Shown here piece after piece: positions 49,875 through 57,768 of a stretch of 64,000 bases of DNA. The DNA is taken from the NCBI RefSeq assembly GCF_007483665.1, contig NZ_VIQO01000010.1, positions 1 through 64,000 of the forward strand. The letters run 5' to 3'. How positions within the stretch are numbered: position 1 is the stretch's first letter; each line of letters opens with the position of its first letter. Below the pieces are notes generated by a model. The model was not told where the DNA came from and ran no database searches. It saw only the letters and a program-made list of their open reading frames with translations. Both the position numbers and the translations under genes were made by a program. The DNA is from Catellatospora sichuanensis. Lineage in GTDB: Bacteria > Actinomycetota > Actinomycetes > Mycobacteriales > Micromonosporaceae.

Positions 49875-50198
49875 TCAGGAAGCGCTGCTGCTCGCGGTCG
49901 ACGGCGAGGTGCTCTTCGACGGCGTGCTGCTGCTCGACGAGGAGCTGCCGCCGCTGGTCGAACTGGTCGACGCGGGGGTCGAGGAGCTGCCGGCGGCCGC
50001 GGGGGCCGTGCCGGAGCCGCTGCCGCGCGAGTCGGTGCGGTAGAAGCCGGAGCCCTTGAAGACCACGCCGACCGAGGAGAACAGCTTGCGCAGGGTGCCC
50101 TCGCACGTCGGGCACTCGGTCAGCGGCTCGTCCGCGAAGGACTGCACGGCCTCCAGCTGGTGACCGCAAGCGGTGCAGGCGTACTGGTAGGTGGGCAC
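49875..50198 (-). CDS. FmdB-type zinc-ribbon protein, Ruc (Rv0991c) homologue
   Basis: 107 aa. The zinc ribbon (residues 2-50: PTYQYACTACGHQLE...LTECPTCEGTLRKLFSSVG) has two CxxC pairs, followed by a Ser/Thr-rich disordered tail of about 50 residues. This matches Rv0991c, reported as a redox-regulated chaperone that works with DnaK. GTG 50198 follows GGAGGGG. A CIRCE element lies 21 bp upstream, so heat-shock (HrcA) control is expected. It lies on the same strand as, and downstream of, the 5-FTHF cyclo-ligase, as in mycobacteria. Confidence 0.85.
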   Translation of the reverse strand: MPTYQYACTACGHQLEAVQSFADEPLTECPTCEGTLRKLFSSVGVVFKGSGFYRTDSRGSGSGTAPAAAGSSSTPASTSSTSGGSSSSSSSTPSKSTSPSTASSSAS

Positions 50199-50218
50199 GT
50201 TCCCCTCCATGATCATTG

Positions 50219-50245
50219 CTGGCACTCCGGCATATCGAGTGCTAA
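50219..50245 (-). promoter_or_regulatory. CIRCE element (HrcA operator)
   Basis: Minus strand: TTAGCACTC (50245-50237), nine bases, GAGTGCCAG (50227-50219). Consensus is TTAGCACTC-N9-GAGTGCTAA, so the first half is perfect and the second matches 7 of 9. Position upstream of the ruc-like gene fits repression. Confidence 0.8.
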
Positions 50246-50302
50246 TAGTGCCTGACCGCCCGGCTAGGTGCCAAGTAGCTGTCGCCGATCACACTGTCGA
50301 CG

Positions 50303-50914
50303 TCAGCCGGGAATGCGCCGCAGGCCGCTCGGCGCGAGCACCCCGCTCACCCGCTGGTCGTGGGCCTCGGCGGGGACCTCGTCGAGCAGCTCGCCGTCGT
50401 ACAGCAGGGCGATCACCGGGGTGCCTGGCGCCACCCTGGCCAGTGCCCGGTCGTAGCTGCCGCCGCCGCGGCCCAGCCGAGCGCCGCGCCGGTCCACCGC
50501 GACCGCCGGAACCAGTACCAGATCGGCTGTGGTGATTCCGGTCACGCCGGTGCGCTTCCCGGTGGGCTCGCGCAGCCCCAACGCGGCGGGCGCCAGCGTG
50601 CCCGGCCCGGCGTAGTCGGCCCAGTCGAGATCGCGGTCGGGGCGCAGCACCGGCAGCAGCACCCGGGCCACGCCGGGCGTGGCGGCCAGCCGGTCCGGCA
50701 GGTCCGGGCCGCCGGGCTCGCCGGCCATCGGCACGTACGCGCACACGGTCAGCGCCGCGCCCGGCGCGATCAGCTCCGGCAGCAACCCGGCCAGCGCCGC
50801 GTCCGCCCTGGCGACGACCGCCGGGGGCATTTCTCGGCGGGCCGCCAGCACCGCGGCGCGGACCGCGCGTTTGGCCGCCGCGGACGTCACTGAAGAAACG
50901 GAATATTCACTCAT
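50303..50914 (-). CDS. 5-formyltetrahydrofolate cyclo-ligase
   Basis: 203 aa. It converts 5-formyl-THF and ATP to 5,10-methenyl-THF. The C-terminal signature LGRGGGSYDRALA, with VPAVAVDRRGARLG just before it, is diagnostic, and an N-terminal helix with KRAVRAAVLAARR binds ATP. ATG 50914 follows TGAGGA. It matches the position of Rv0992c relative to galU. Confidence 0.92.
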   Translation of the reverse strand: MSEYSVSSVTSAAAKRAVRAAVLAARREMPPAVVARADAALAGLLPELIAPGAALTVCAYVPMAGEPGGPDLPDRLAATPGVARVLLPVLRPDRDLDWADYAGPGTLAPAALGLREPTGKRTGVTGITTADLVLVPAVAVDRRGARLGRGGGSYDRALARVAPGTPVIALLYDGELLDEVPAEAHDQRVSGVLAPSGLRRIPG

Positions 50915-51000
50915 AACGTCCTCAGGTTGTACAAGCGTCGCATCCTAGCGCGACGTTCGCCGTTGACTCCGATGACTTCACCGCCGCCGAGGGGGAAAGT

Positions 51001-53508
51001 GTGACACTGCGCGCACGGCTCACCACCGCCTTCCTGGCGGTGGTCCTCAGTCCCGTCCTGCTCGGCGCATTCTTCGTCGGCACGATGGTCAGCAAGCTGT
51101 CCCACGAGCGGGCCACCGAGCGGCTGGCGGTGGCCGCCGGCTCGGTGCGCACCTCGGTCGGCGCGCTCTGCGGTCAGCTGCGCGCCGTCGCCGAGGGCGT
51201 CGCCGCCGCACCGGCCGACCAGCGCCTGGCCACCGCCGAGCGGATGGTCGCCGCGGGCCTCGCGGGCGGCGTGCACATCGACACCGGCGTCGACGGCGCC
51301 ACCACCGCGCAGGCCCCGGCCCCGCCGTGGGCCGACTGCGCCGGCCCGGACCCGCAGGTGCGCCCGGACGCGGTGGCCGGGTTCGAGGCGCTGTCGGCCC
51401 GGGTGCCGCTGGCCGGCCCGAACGGCGAGCCGACCGGCACCGTCTCGGCCGCCCTCACCGTCGACGGCGATCTCGTCCGCCGCCTCGCCCAGGCCAGCGG
51501 CGCGCAGCTGACGCTGCTGCCCGGGGCCGGCGTCCCGGCGGGCGCGCTCACCGCCGACCCGGATCTCGCGACCGACGACAGCGAGCCCGGCGCCACCGTT
51601 GACCCGGACGGCGACGCGACGGACGGCACCGGTGACGGGACAGGCGACATCGGCGACGCCGAAGACGGGACGGGCGGCATCGGCGGGATGCCCGGCGCGG
51701 TGCCCGGCGGCATCGGTGCCCACACCGGCGCAGCGGCGGGGCAGCCCGGCGACCTCACCGGCGGCGCGCTGCCCGTCGACCCGACCGCCGACGGCCCCGG
51801 CGCGAACGACGCCGTCGCCGCGCCGGGCGGCGGCGGCCCGGCTGCGGACGGATCGGGCCCGGCCGCGTTGCCCGCCGAGGGGCCGGTCGGCGGCGAATTC
51901 GGCCGGGAGGTCGACCTCGCTCCCGCGCCCGAGGACCCGGGTGCCGGCGGGCCGGTGCACACCACGATGCTCGGCGCGGACGCGGCGACCATCAGCGCGT
52001 ATGCGGGCAAACTGGGCGACGGCGCGACCGGCTCGGCCGACAACGGCCATCTCGTGGCGCGGGTCGGACCGGTCGCCGGTGAGCCGCTGCCGCTGGCGGT
52101 GTCGCTGCCCGCCCGGCCGCCGACCGGTCTCTACCTGCTGCTCACCCTCGTCGTTCTGATCACCGCCGCGGCGGCCGTGACGGTCGCCTGGTGGCTGGCG
52201 AAGACCGCCACCGAACCCGTGGTGGAGCTGGCCGCGGCCGCCGACCGGGTCGCCGGGGGCGATCTGGACGCCCGGGTGCCGGTACGCGGCAACGACGAGA
52301 TCGCCCGGATGGCCACCGCGTTCAACCACATGACCCGGGAGCTGCACACCTACGTGGCGGCGCTGACGGCGAGCCGGGACCAGCTGCGCGGGCACCTGGG
52401 CGTGCTCGGCGACACCCTGTCCAGCACCCACGACCTGGATCGGATCCTGCGCGTCATCCTGCAGACCGCCCGGCACGCCACCGGTGCGTCGGCCGGCATG
52501 GTGCTGCTGGCGGACCCGGCCACCGGCGCGCTGGTCGGCCAGTGCACCGAGGGTCTGCCCGAGCAGTGGACCACCGGCGAGCGGGGCACCCTGCGGGTGC
52601 CGTACGGGCTGGGCCTGACCGGTCTGGTCGCGGCCACCGGGGTGCCCCGGCTGGGCCGCGTCGAGCGGGACGGGCCGCGGCTGGACCCGGGTGAGCCGGA
52701 CTGCCGCACGTACATGGTGGTGCCGTTCTCGGCGCCGGGGCTGGGCGAGGCCAACTCGTTCCCGCAGCCCGGGGCGCTGCCCGCGGCGCGCGGCGTGCTG
52801 GCCCTCTACGACCGGCTGGGCCGCGACGAGTTCGACGACTCCGATCTGGTCACCCTGCGCACGTTCGCCGGGCAGGCCGCGGTCGCCGTCGACAACGTAC
52901 GGGTGCACGAGGAGGCGCAGCGGCTGTCGGTGACCGACCCGCTCACCGGGCTGTTCAACTACCGCTCGCTGCGCGAGTCGCTGCGGCGCGAGTCCGAGCG
53001 GGCCGTCCGGTTCGGCCGCCGGCTGTGCGTGCTCGCCCTGGACCTGGACCGGTTCAAGGAGATCAACGACACCTACGGCCACGCCGCCGGCGACGCCGTG
53101 CTGGCCGAGTTCGCCCAGCGCATCCGGTACGAGATCCGCGAGGTGGACGTGGCCTTCCGGCACGGCGGCGAGGAGTTCGTGGTGCTGCTGCCGGAGACCG
53201 ACGAGGTGGGCGGCGTCGCAGTCGCCGAGCGGCTGTGCGAATCGGTGCGCCGCGAGCCGATCATCGTGCCGGCCCGCGACGGCGGGCCCGACCTCTACGT
53301 CAACATCACGGTCTCGATCGGACTCGCCGTGCTGCCCGACCACGGGCAGCAGGGTGCCGGGGTGCTCCAGGCCGCCGACGAAGCCCTGTATGCCGCCAAG
53401 GCGGCGGGGCGGGACACCTTCCAGGTCGCAGCGCCCGGCGGTGTCCTGTGCCCATCCGGCGGCGCGTCGAGCAGCCCACAAGCCCCTCGACAGGCTCGGG
53501 GCCGTTAG
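51001..53508 (+). CDS. Membrane diguanylate cyclase with HAMP and GAF domains
   Basis: 835 aa. First membrane segment about 7-30; outer region 31-375 with a Gly/Asp/Pro-rich linker (about 190-310); second segment about 377-400; HAMP about 400-455; GAF about 480-640; GGDEF about 645-800. The active loop is HGGEEF (721-726) and an inhibitory I-site RxxD lies five residues before it (R713, D716). Both activity and product inhibition are expected, so it makes c-di-GMP in response to an outer and/or cytoplasmic signal. GTG 51001. It interrupts the otherwise mycobacterium-like order between cyclo-ligase and galU. Confidence 0.92.
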   Translation: MTLRARLTTAFLAVVLSPVLLGAFFVGTMVSKLSHERATERLAVAAGSVRTSVGALCGQLRAVAEGVAAAPADQRLATAERMVAAGLAGGVHIDTGVDGATTAQAPAPPWADCAGPDPQVRPDAVAGFEALSARVPLAGPNGEPTGTVSAALTVDGDLVRRLAQASGAQLTLLPGAGVPAGALTADPDLATDDSEPGATVDPDGDATDGTGDGTGDIGDAEDGTGGIGGMPGAVPGGIGAHTGAAAGQPGDLTGGALPVDPTADGPGANDAVAAPGGGGPAADGSGPAALPAEGPVGGEFGREVDLAPAPEDPGAGGPVHTTMLGADAATISAYAGKLGDGATGSADNGHLVARVGPVAGEPLPLAVSLPARPPTGLYLLLTLVVLITAAAAVTVAWWLAKTATEPVVELAAAADRVAGGDLDARVPVRGNDEIARMATAFNHMTRELHTYVAALTASRDQLRGHLGVLGDTLSSTHDLDRILRVILQTARHATGASAGMVLLADPATGALVGQCTEGLPEQWTTGERGTLRVPYGLGLTGLVAATGVPRLGRVERDGPRLDPGEPDCRTYMVVPFSAPGLGEANSFPQPGALPAARGVLALYDRLGRDEFDDSDLVTLRTFAGQAAVAVDNVRVHEEAQRLSVTDPLTGLFNYRSLRESLRRESERAVRFGRRLCVLALDLDRFKEINDTYGHAAGDAVLAEFAQRIRYEIREVDVAFRHGGEEFVVLLPETDEVGGVAVAERLCESVRREPIIVPARDGGPDLYVNITVSIGLAVLPDHGQQGAGVLQAADEALYAAKAAGRDTFQVAAPGGVLCPSGGASSSPQAPRQARGR

Positions 53509-53517
53509 TCTCGCGAC

Positions 53518-54468
53518 ATGTCGGAGCACACCCCCCACGCACAAGCGCACGGTCAGCGGGCCACCAAGGCGGTCATTCCCGCGGCCGGTCTGGCGACCCG
53601 GTTCCTTCCGGCCACCAAGGCGGTGCCCAAGGAGCTGCTGCCCGTCGTCGACCGGCCGGTCCTGCAGTACATCGTGGAGGAGGCGTCGCGGGCCGGGATC
53701 AACGACGTCCTGCTGATCACGGGACGTGGCAAGACCAGCATGGTCGACCACTTCGACCGCCAGCCCTACCTGGAGGCGCGGCTGGAGGCCAAGGGCGACA
53801 TGGAGCGCCTGGCTGCCGTCCGCGGCACCTCGGAGCTGGCCGAGATCTACACCTGCCGGCAGGGTGAGCCGCTGGGCCTGGGCCACGCGGTCTCCTACGC
53901 CGAGTCCCACGTGGGCGACGCACCGTTCGTGGTGCTGCTGGGTGACGAGTTCACCGAGGAGTCGCAGCCGCTGCTGCCGCAGATGATCGAGCTGCAGTCG
54001 CGCACCGGCGGCATCGTACTGGCGTTCATCGAGATCCCCGAGGACCAGGTCAACCGGTACGGCATCGCCTCGGTGTCCGACGCCGGCGCCGAGTACGCCG
54101 ACGTGGACAACGTCGTGCGGGTCACCGGCCTGGTCGAGAAGCCCGCCCTCGGAGAGGCCCCGAGCAACCTGGCCGTCGTCGGCCGCTACGTGCTGCCGGG
54201 CACGATCTTCGACGCGATCCGGCGCACCAAGCCGGGCAGCGGCGGCGAGATCCAGCTGACCGACGCGATGGCGCTGCTGCTGGCCGAGGGCACCCCGGTG
54301 CACGGCATCGTGTACCGCGGGCACCGCTACGACACCGGCATGCCGCTGGGCTACCTGCAGGCCGTCGTACAGCTGGCCAGCGAGCGGGACGACCTCGGCC
54401 CGGCCTTCACGGAGTGGCTGAAGTCCTTCGTCGCCGGCCTCGACGGCAATGCGGGGAAGGCCGCCTGA
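53518..54468 (+). CDS. galU: UTP-glucose-1-phosphate uridylyltransferase
   Basis: 316 aa. KAVIPAAGLATRFLPATKAVPKELLPV, split here as AAGLATRF and KAVPKELLP, is the nucleotide-binding signature (residues 17-45), and VEKP near 205 is the sugar loop. It makes UDP-glucose for cell-wall and capsule synthesis and so links to the glycan locus at 1-15 kb. TAGTCT (53506-53511), overlapping the previous stop codon, lies six bases before ATG, suggesting a leaderless transcript as well as read-through. Confidence 0.93.
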   Translation: MSEHTPHAQAHGQRATKAVIPAAGLATRFLPATKAVPKELLPVVDRPVLQYIVEEASRAGINDVLLITGRGKTSMVDHFDRQPYLEARLEAKGDMERLAAVRGTSELAEIYTCRQGEPLGLGHAVSYAESHVGDAPFVVLLGDEFTEESQPLLPQMIELQSRTGGIVLAFIEIPEDQVNRYGIASVSDAGAEYADVDNVVRVTGLVEKPALGEAPSNLAVVGRYVLPGTIFDAIRRTKPGSGGEIQLTDAMALLLAEGTPVHGIVYRGHRYDTGMPLGYLQAVVQLASERDDLGPAFTEWLKSFVAGLDGNAGKAA

Positions 54469-54469
54469 C

Positions 54470-55774
54470 ATGACCGCCACGGTCAGGTCCACTCCGGACC
54501 CCGTCCATCTCGACGCGGCTGCGGCCGCGGGCGAGCTGACGCCACTCGCCGACTACCTGGGCAGCGTGCTGCGCAGGTTGCGGGCGCTGCCGGCGTTGGA
54601 TCTGGACCTGACCCAGGCGCACGGCAACGTGCTGGCCGACAACGTGGTGGCCGCCCACCCGTACCCGGCCTTCGACCAGGCCGCGATCGACGGATACGCG
54701 GCCCGGTCCGAGGACATCGCCGCGGCGGCCGCCGGCCGGCCCGCCCGGCTGAACGTGGTGGGCGACCTCGCCGCGGCCAGCTGGCGGCCGGCCCGGCTCA
54801 CGCCCGGCACCTGCTTCTCCGTCGCCGCCGGGGCGGCCCTGCCGCAGGCCGCCGACGTGGTGGTGCCGATCCGCTGGACCGACCAGGGCATGGCCTCGGT
54901 CGAGGTGCACCACCCCGCCAAGCGCGGTTTCGGCGTACGCCGCACCGGCGAGATCGTCACCGAGGGCATGGTGCTGGCCCGGGCCGGCACCACGGTGACT
55001 CCGGCGCTGGTCGGCGCGCTGGCCGCGAGCGGGATCGGGCATGTGATCGTGCGGCCCAGCCCACGCGTCGTGATCGTGTCCACCGGTGACGAGCTGGTCG
55101 AGGCGGGCCGCGTCTCGCAGGCCGGCCAGGTCGTCGACGTCAACTCGCACGCGCTGACCGCGGCCACCGCGGAGGCGGGCGCGCACGCGTACCGCGTGGG
55201 TATCTGCGACGACGACCCGGAGGCGCTGCGCGCGCTGCTGGAGGACCAGACGCTGCGCGCCGATCTGATCATCACCACCGGTGGTTCCGGCACCGGGCCG
55301 GGCGACATGGTGCGGCGCATCCTGTCGCGCCGGGACGGCAGTCGCGCGGGCATGGTGACCTTCACCGACGTGTCGCTGTATCCGTGCGGCACGCTCGGCT
55401 TCGGCACCGTCGGCAGCGCCGAGGAGGTGCCGATCGTGTGCCTGCCCGGCGAGCCGGGAGCCGCACTGATCGGTTTCGAGGTGCTGGCCCGGCCCGTGAT
55501 CCAGGTGCTGGCCGGGGCCGAGCCGGTGTTCCGGCCGTCGGTGCGCGGCCACCTGCTGGAGACCGTCGCGTCGCCCGGCGGACTGCGCGAGTTCCGCCCG
55601 GCGCTCGTCGCGGAGCGCCGCGGGGGCGGATACACGGTGCAGCCGCTCCCGGGCGGTGCCCGTACCCTGGCCGGTATGGCCGAGGCTAACGGACTACTGG
55701 TGCTGGGTGAGCGGGTCACCAGCGCGGCTGCGGGCTCCACCGTGGACGTGCTGCTGCTGGACCGTCGCAGATGA
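54470..55774 (+). CDS. glp: MoeA/gephyrin-like protein, probable Glp cell-division factor
   Basis: 434 aa, MoeA fold. Domain features include FDQAAIDGYA near 65, VVPIRWT near 130, VSTGDEL near 205, VDVNSHAL near 223, TTGGSGTGPGD near 268 and PGEPGAAL near 330. MoeA inserts molybdenum into molybdopterin. However, the galU-moeA-GNAT-membrane protein block corresponds to the corynebacterial glp/glpR locus, where Glp binds FtsZ and its receptor GlpR. I favour that role but cannot exclude enzymatic activity. ATG 54470, one base after galU; the 3' end overlaps the next gene by ATGA. Confidence 0.85.
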   Translation: MTATVRSTPDPVHLDAAAAAGELTPLADYLGSVLRRLRALPALDLDLTQAHGNVLADNVVAAHPYPAFDQAAIDGYAARSEDIAAAAAGRPARLNVVGDLAAASWRPARLTPGTCFSVAAGAALPQAADVVVPIRWTDQGMASVEVHHPAKRGFGVRRTGEIVTEGMVLARAGTTVTPALVGALAASGIGHVIVRPSPRVVIVSTGDELVEAGRVSQAGQVVDVNSHALTAATAEAGAHAYRVGICDDDPEALRALLEDQTLRADLIITTGGSGTGPGDMVRRILSRRDGSRAGMVTFTDVSLYPCGTLGFGTVGSAEEVPIVCLPGEPGAALIGFEVLARPVIQVLAGAEPVFRPSVRGHLLETVASPGGLREFRPALVAERRGGGYTVQPLPGGARTLAGMAEANGLLVLGERVTSAAAGSTVDVLLLDRRR

Positions 55775-56397
55775 GTGGTGCAGTGGGTTATCCCGCGGTG
55801 CTGACCGACGGCGACGTCATGCTGCGGCCGTACCGGCGCGGCGACGCCGGGCAGTGGGTCGAGGTGCGCACCTACAACGAAGCCTGGCTGCGGCAGTGGG
55901 AGGCCACGCCGCCCGCGACCTGGTCCGAGCTGAACTCGACCGCCGCGTTCCACATGATCCGGCGGGCCATGCGCCGCGGCGCCCGTCAGGGCGAGTCGAT
56001 GCCGTTCGCGATCTGCCTGCGCGATCAGGGCCGGGAACGCCTGGTCGGGCACATCAACCTGGGCAGCATCGTGCGCCGGGCCTTCTCGTCGGCCTACTGC
56101 GGCTACTGGATCGACTCGCGGGTGGCCGGGCGCGGCATCATGCCCACGGCGCTCGCGCTCGTCGTCGACCACGCGTTCGGGCCGGGCCGGCTGCACCGCG
56201 TGGAGGTGAACATCCGGCCGGAGAACAAGCCCAGCCGCCGCGTGGTGGAGAAGCTCGGCTTCCGCGAGGAGGGCTACCACCCGCACTACATGTTCATCGA
56301 CGGCGCTTGGCGTGATCACATCGGATACGCGCTGACCTGGGAGGACGTGGCCACCGACGGCGGCCTGCTGGCACGCTGGCGGCGCCGGCGCGGCTGA
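55771..56397 (+). CDS. GNAT-family N-acetyltransferase (RimJ/RimL-like)
   Basis: 208 aa GNAT domain: LRPYRRGDAGQW near 20, GYWIDSRVAGRGIMPTAL near 112 (acetyl-CoA loop RxxGxG-like) and EVNIRPENKPSRRVVEKLGF near 150. RimJ/RimL enzymes acetylate protein N-termini. Its fixed place between glp and glpR suggests a linked role. The ATGA overlap with glp shows coupling. Confidence 0.88.
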   Translation: MSGAVGYPAVLTDGDVMLRPYRRGDAGQWVEVRTYNEAWLRQWEATPPATWSELNSTAAFHMIRRAMRRGARQGESMPFAICLRDQGRERLVGHINLGSIVRRAFSSAYCGYWIDSRVAGRGIMPTALALVVDHAFGPGRLHRVEVNIRPENKPSRRVVEKLGFREEGYHPHYMFIDGAWRDHIGYALTWEDVATDGGLLARWRRRRG

Positions 56398-56432
56398 ACC
56401 GGACTTCACCTTCCTACGGTGTGGCGTTACGC

Positions 56433-56444
56433 GATCACGTGATC
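56433..56444. promoter_or_regulatory. 12-bp perfect palindrome upstream of the GlpR-like gene
   Basis: GATCACGTGATC between TTACGC (56427-56432) and TAGGCT (56452-56457), a weak promoter with 19-nt spacing. A regulator bound here would cover the spacer. The gap 56398-56594 holds no other gene. Confidence 0.35.
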
Positions 56445-56594
56445 ACGAACGTAGGCTCCCCTCACTGGAAGTCTTACGGTGACCGATCGATGAGCCGTTC
56501 ACCGTACCTAGGGTGACGCCGGTGGGGAGTCCGCGGCGGTCCGCCGACCAGGCGGGCTGCCGGGAGGAGCCACTGGGCGCAGGGAGGGGAGAGG

Positions 56595-57353
56595 GTGCCG
56601 ACCTCGGTGCTCCTCGCCGTCCTCGCCGCTGCGGGCCTGCTCGCTCTCGCCCCGGCGCTGGTGCGCCGGTACGACGCCACCGAGCGGCTGGTGGCGGAGC
56701 GGGCGATCTCTACCGCGCGGGTGCTGTCGCGCCGGCGCCGCCGCCGCACCGTGCCCGGCCGCCGCCCGATCCGACCGCCGCGGGCACTGTGCACCGCCCC
56801 CGTGTCCGCGCCGCCCGCGTCCGGCAACGGCCCGTCCCGCACCCCGCTGCGCCTGGTCGGCCAGGCCGAGCGGGCCAAGGCCAAGCCACGCCGCCGGCAC
56901 CGCCCGGCCGTGTACCGCCGCCGCCGTCTGCTCGCCGGACTGGTGCTGCTGAACCTGGTGCAGCTGGCCGGCGTCGCGCTGGTCAGCCCCGGCTTCCTGA
57001 TCAGCGTGTCGGTGACCGGCTCGGCCCTGCTGCTGTACGTCGCCCACCTGCGGGGCCAGGCGCTGCGGCTGGCCCGCCGCCGCCGTGCCGAGGAGCGGCA
57101 GGCGCTGTGGCTCGCCGAACAGCAGGCGCAGGTCCGCCTCGCGCAGCGCCGCCGCGCGCAGGCCCGCCGCGAGGCCGCCCGGCTGCTCCAGGAGGAGCTG
57201 CTGCGGGCCCAGGAGCAGCTGGCCGCCCTGCAAGCCCAGGCCGAGACCCTGGCCGCCGAGGCGCCCCCGCCACCCCGGGTGGCGACCATCTCCTACCGCG
57301 GCCGCCAGGCCGGCGTACGCGGCAAGCCCTACCACGCGGGTCCCGCCGCGTGA
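56595..57353 (+). CDS. GlpR/SepX-like division membrane protein
   Basis: 252 aa. An N-terminal membrane segment (1-22), a basic Arg/Pro-rich cytoplasmic stretch (about 45-110), two membrane segments (about 112-152) and a long Arg/Ala/Glu/Gln-rich helix (about 155-230), probably a coiled coil. Layout and position after galU-glp-GNAT match GlpR of Corynebacterium, SepX of Streptomyces and Rv0996. It would recruit Glp to the membrane at division sites. GTG 56595 follows GGGAGGGGAG. Confidence 0.75.
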   Translation: MPTSVLLAVLAAAGLLALAPALVRRYDATERLVAERAISTARVLSRRRRRRTVPGRRPIRPPRALCTAPVSAPPASGNGPSRTPLRLVGQAERAKAKPRRRHRPAVYRRRRLLAGLVLLNLVQLAGVALVSPGFLISVSVTGSALLLYVAHLRGQALRLARRRRAEERQALWLAEQQAQVRLAQRRRAQARREAARLLQEELLRAQEQLAALQAQAETLAAEAPPPPRVATISYRGRQAGVRGKPYHAGPAA

Positions 57354-57467
57354 CCCGCCGCGGTCGTCTGGAAGATCGCGGCCTCGGGTCGGAAGATGTG
57401 GCGCGACCGCAGGTCCCGACCGGAAACAGCGATCTTCGCAAGTGACCTACGACGCACCGGGTAGTGA

Positions 57468-57497
57468 TTCGCGAACGCCCGGCAGACCTGCTAACCT
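57468..57497 (+). promoter_or_regulatory. Candidate tRNA-Ala promoter
   Basis: TTCGCG (57468-57473), 18-nt spacer, TAACCT (57492-57497), about 27 bp before the mature tRNA 5' end. Upstream, 57371-57437 can form a long imperfect hairpin (GAAGATCGC with GCGATCTTC), possibly the glpR terminator. Confidence 0.45.
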
Positions 57498-57524
57498 TGG
57501 CCGGTCCGTTACGCGGACCAACTC

Positions 57525-57598
57525 GGGGACGTGGCGCAGCCCGGTAGCGCACCTCGTTCGCATCGAGGGGGTCAGGGGTTCGAATCCCCTCGTCTCCA
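57525..57598 (+). tRNA. tRNA-Ala (anticodon CGC)
   Basis: Acceptor GGGGACG pairs with CGTCTCC, the D arm contains AGCCCGGTAGC, the anticodon stem CCTCG/CGAGG frames TTCGCAT (anticodon CGC, reading GCG), and the T arm has GGTTCGAATCC. The discriminator is A; CCA is only partly encoded (CC then G). GCG is a common codon in this genome, so it serves a heavy demand. Confidence 0.95.
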
Positions 57599-57606
57599 CC
57601 GAGTTC

Positions 57607-57638
57607 AGCGGCCATCTTCCATTGAAGATGGCCGCTTT
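57607..57638 (+). terminator. tRNA-Ala terminator
   Basis: AGCGGCCATCTTC pairs perfectly with GAAGATGGCCGCT around CATT, followed by TT. It starts nine bases after the tRNA. Confidence 0.85.
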
Positions 57639-57726
57639 GCTGTTGTGTGGCCGGGGGTGCACGGCAAGAGCCGCGGCGGTCGCTCATGCGACGGCTGCGG
57701 CCGGGTCCCGTCTCCGGCGCACACGG

Positions 57727-57758
57727 CGAAGGCCCGTGGTGAGCACCACGGGCCTTCG
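57727..57758 (-). terminator. Terminator of the mannosyltransferase gene
   Basis: 15-bp perfect stem (57727-57741 with 57744-57758); the loop is realistically four bases. It lies 11 bp after the pmt stop on the minus strand. Confidence 0.8.
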
Positions 57759-57768
57759 CGCGGCCGGA

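Noticed and set aside
50911-54492. 1193-codon minus-strand open frame
   Set aside because: It covers the diguanylate cyclase and galU in reverse. The product is Gly/Arg/Val/His-rich with no domain, a third-position GC artefact.
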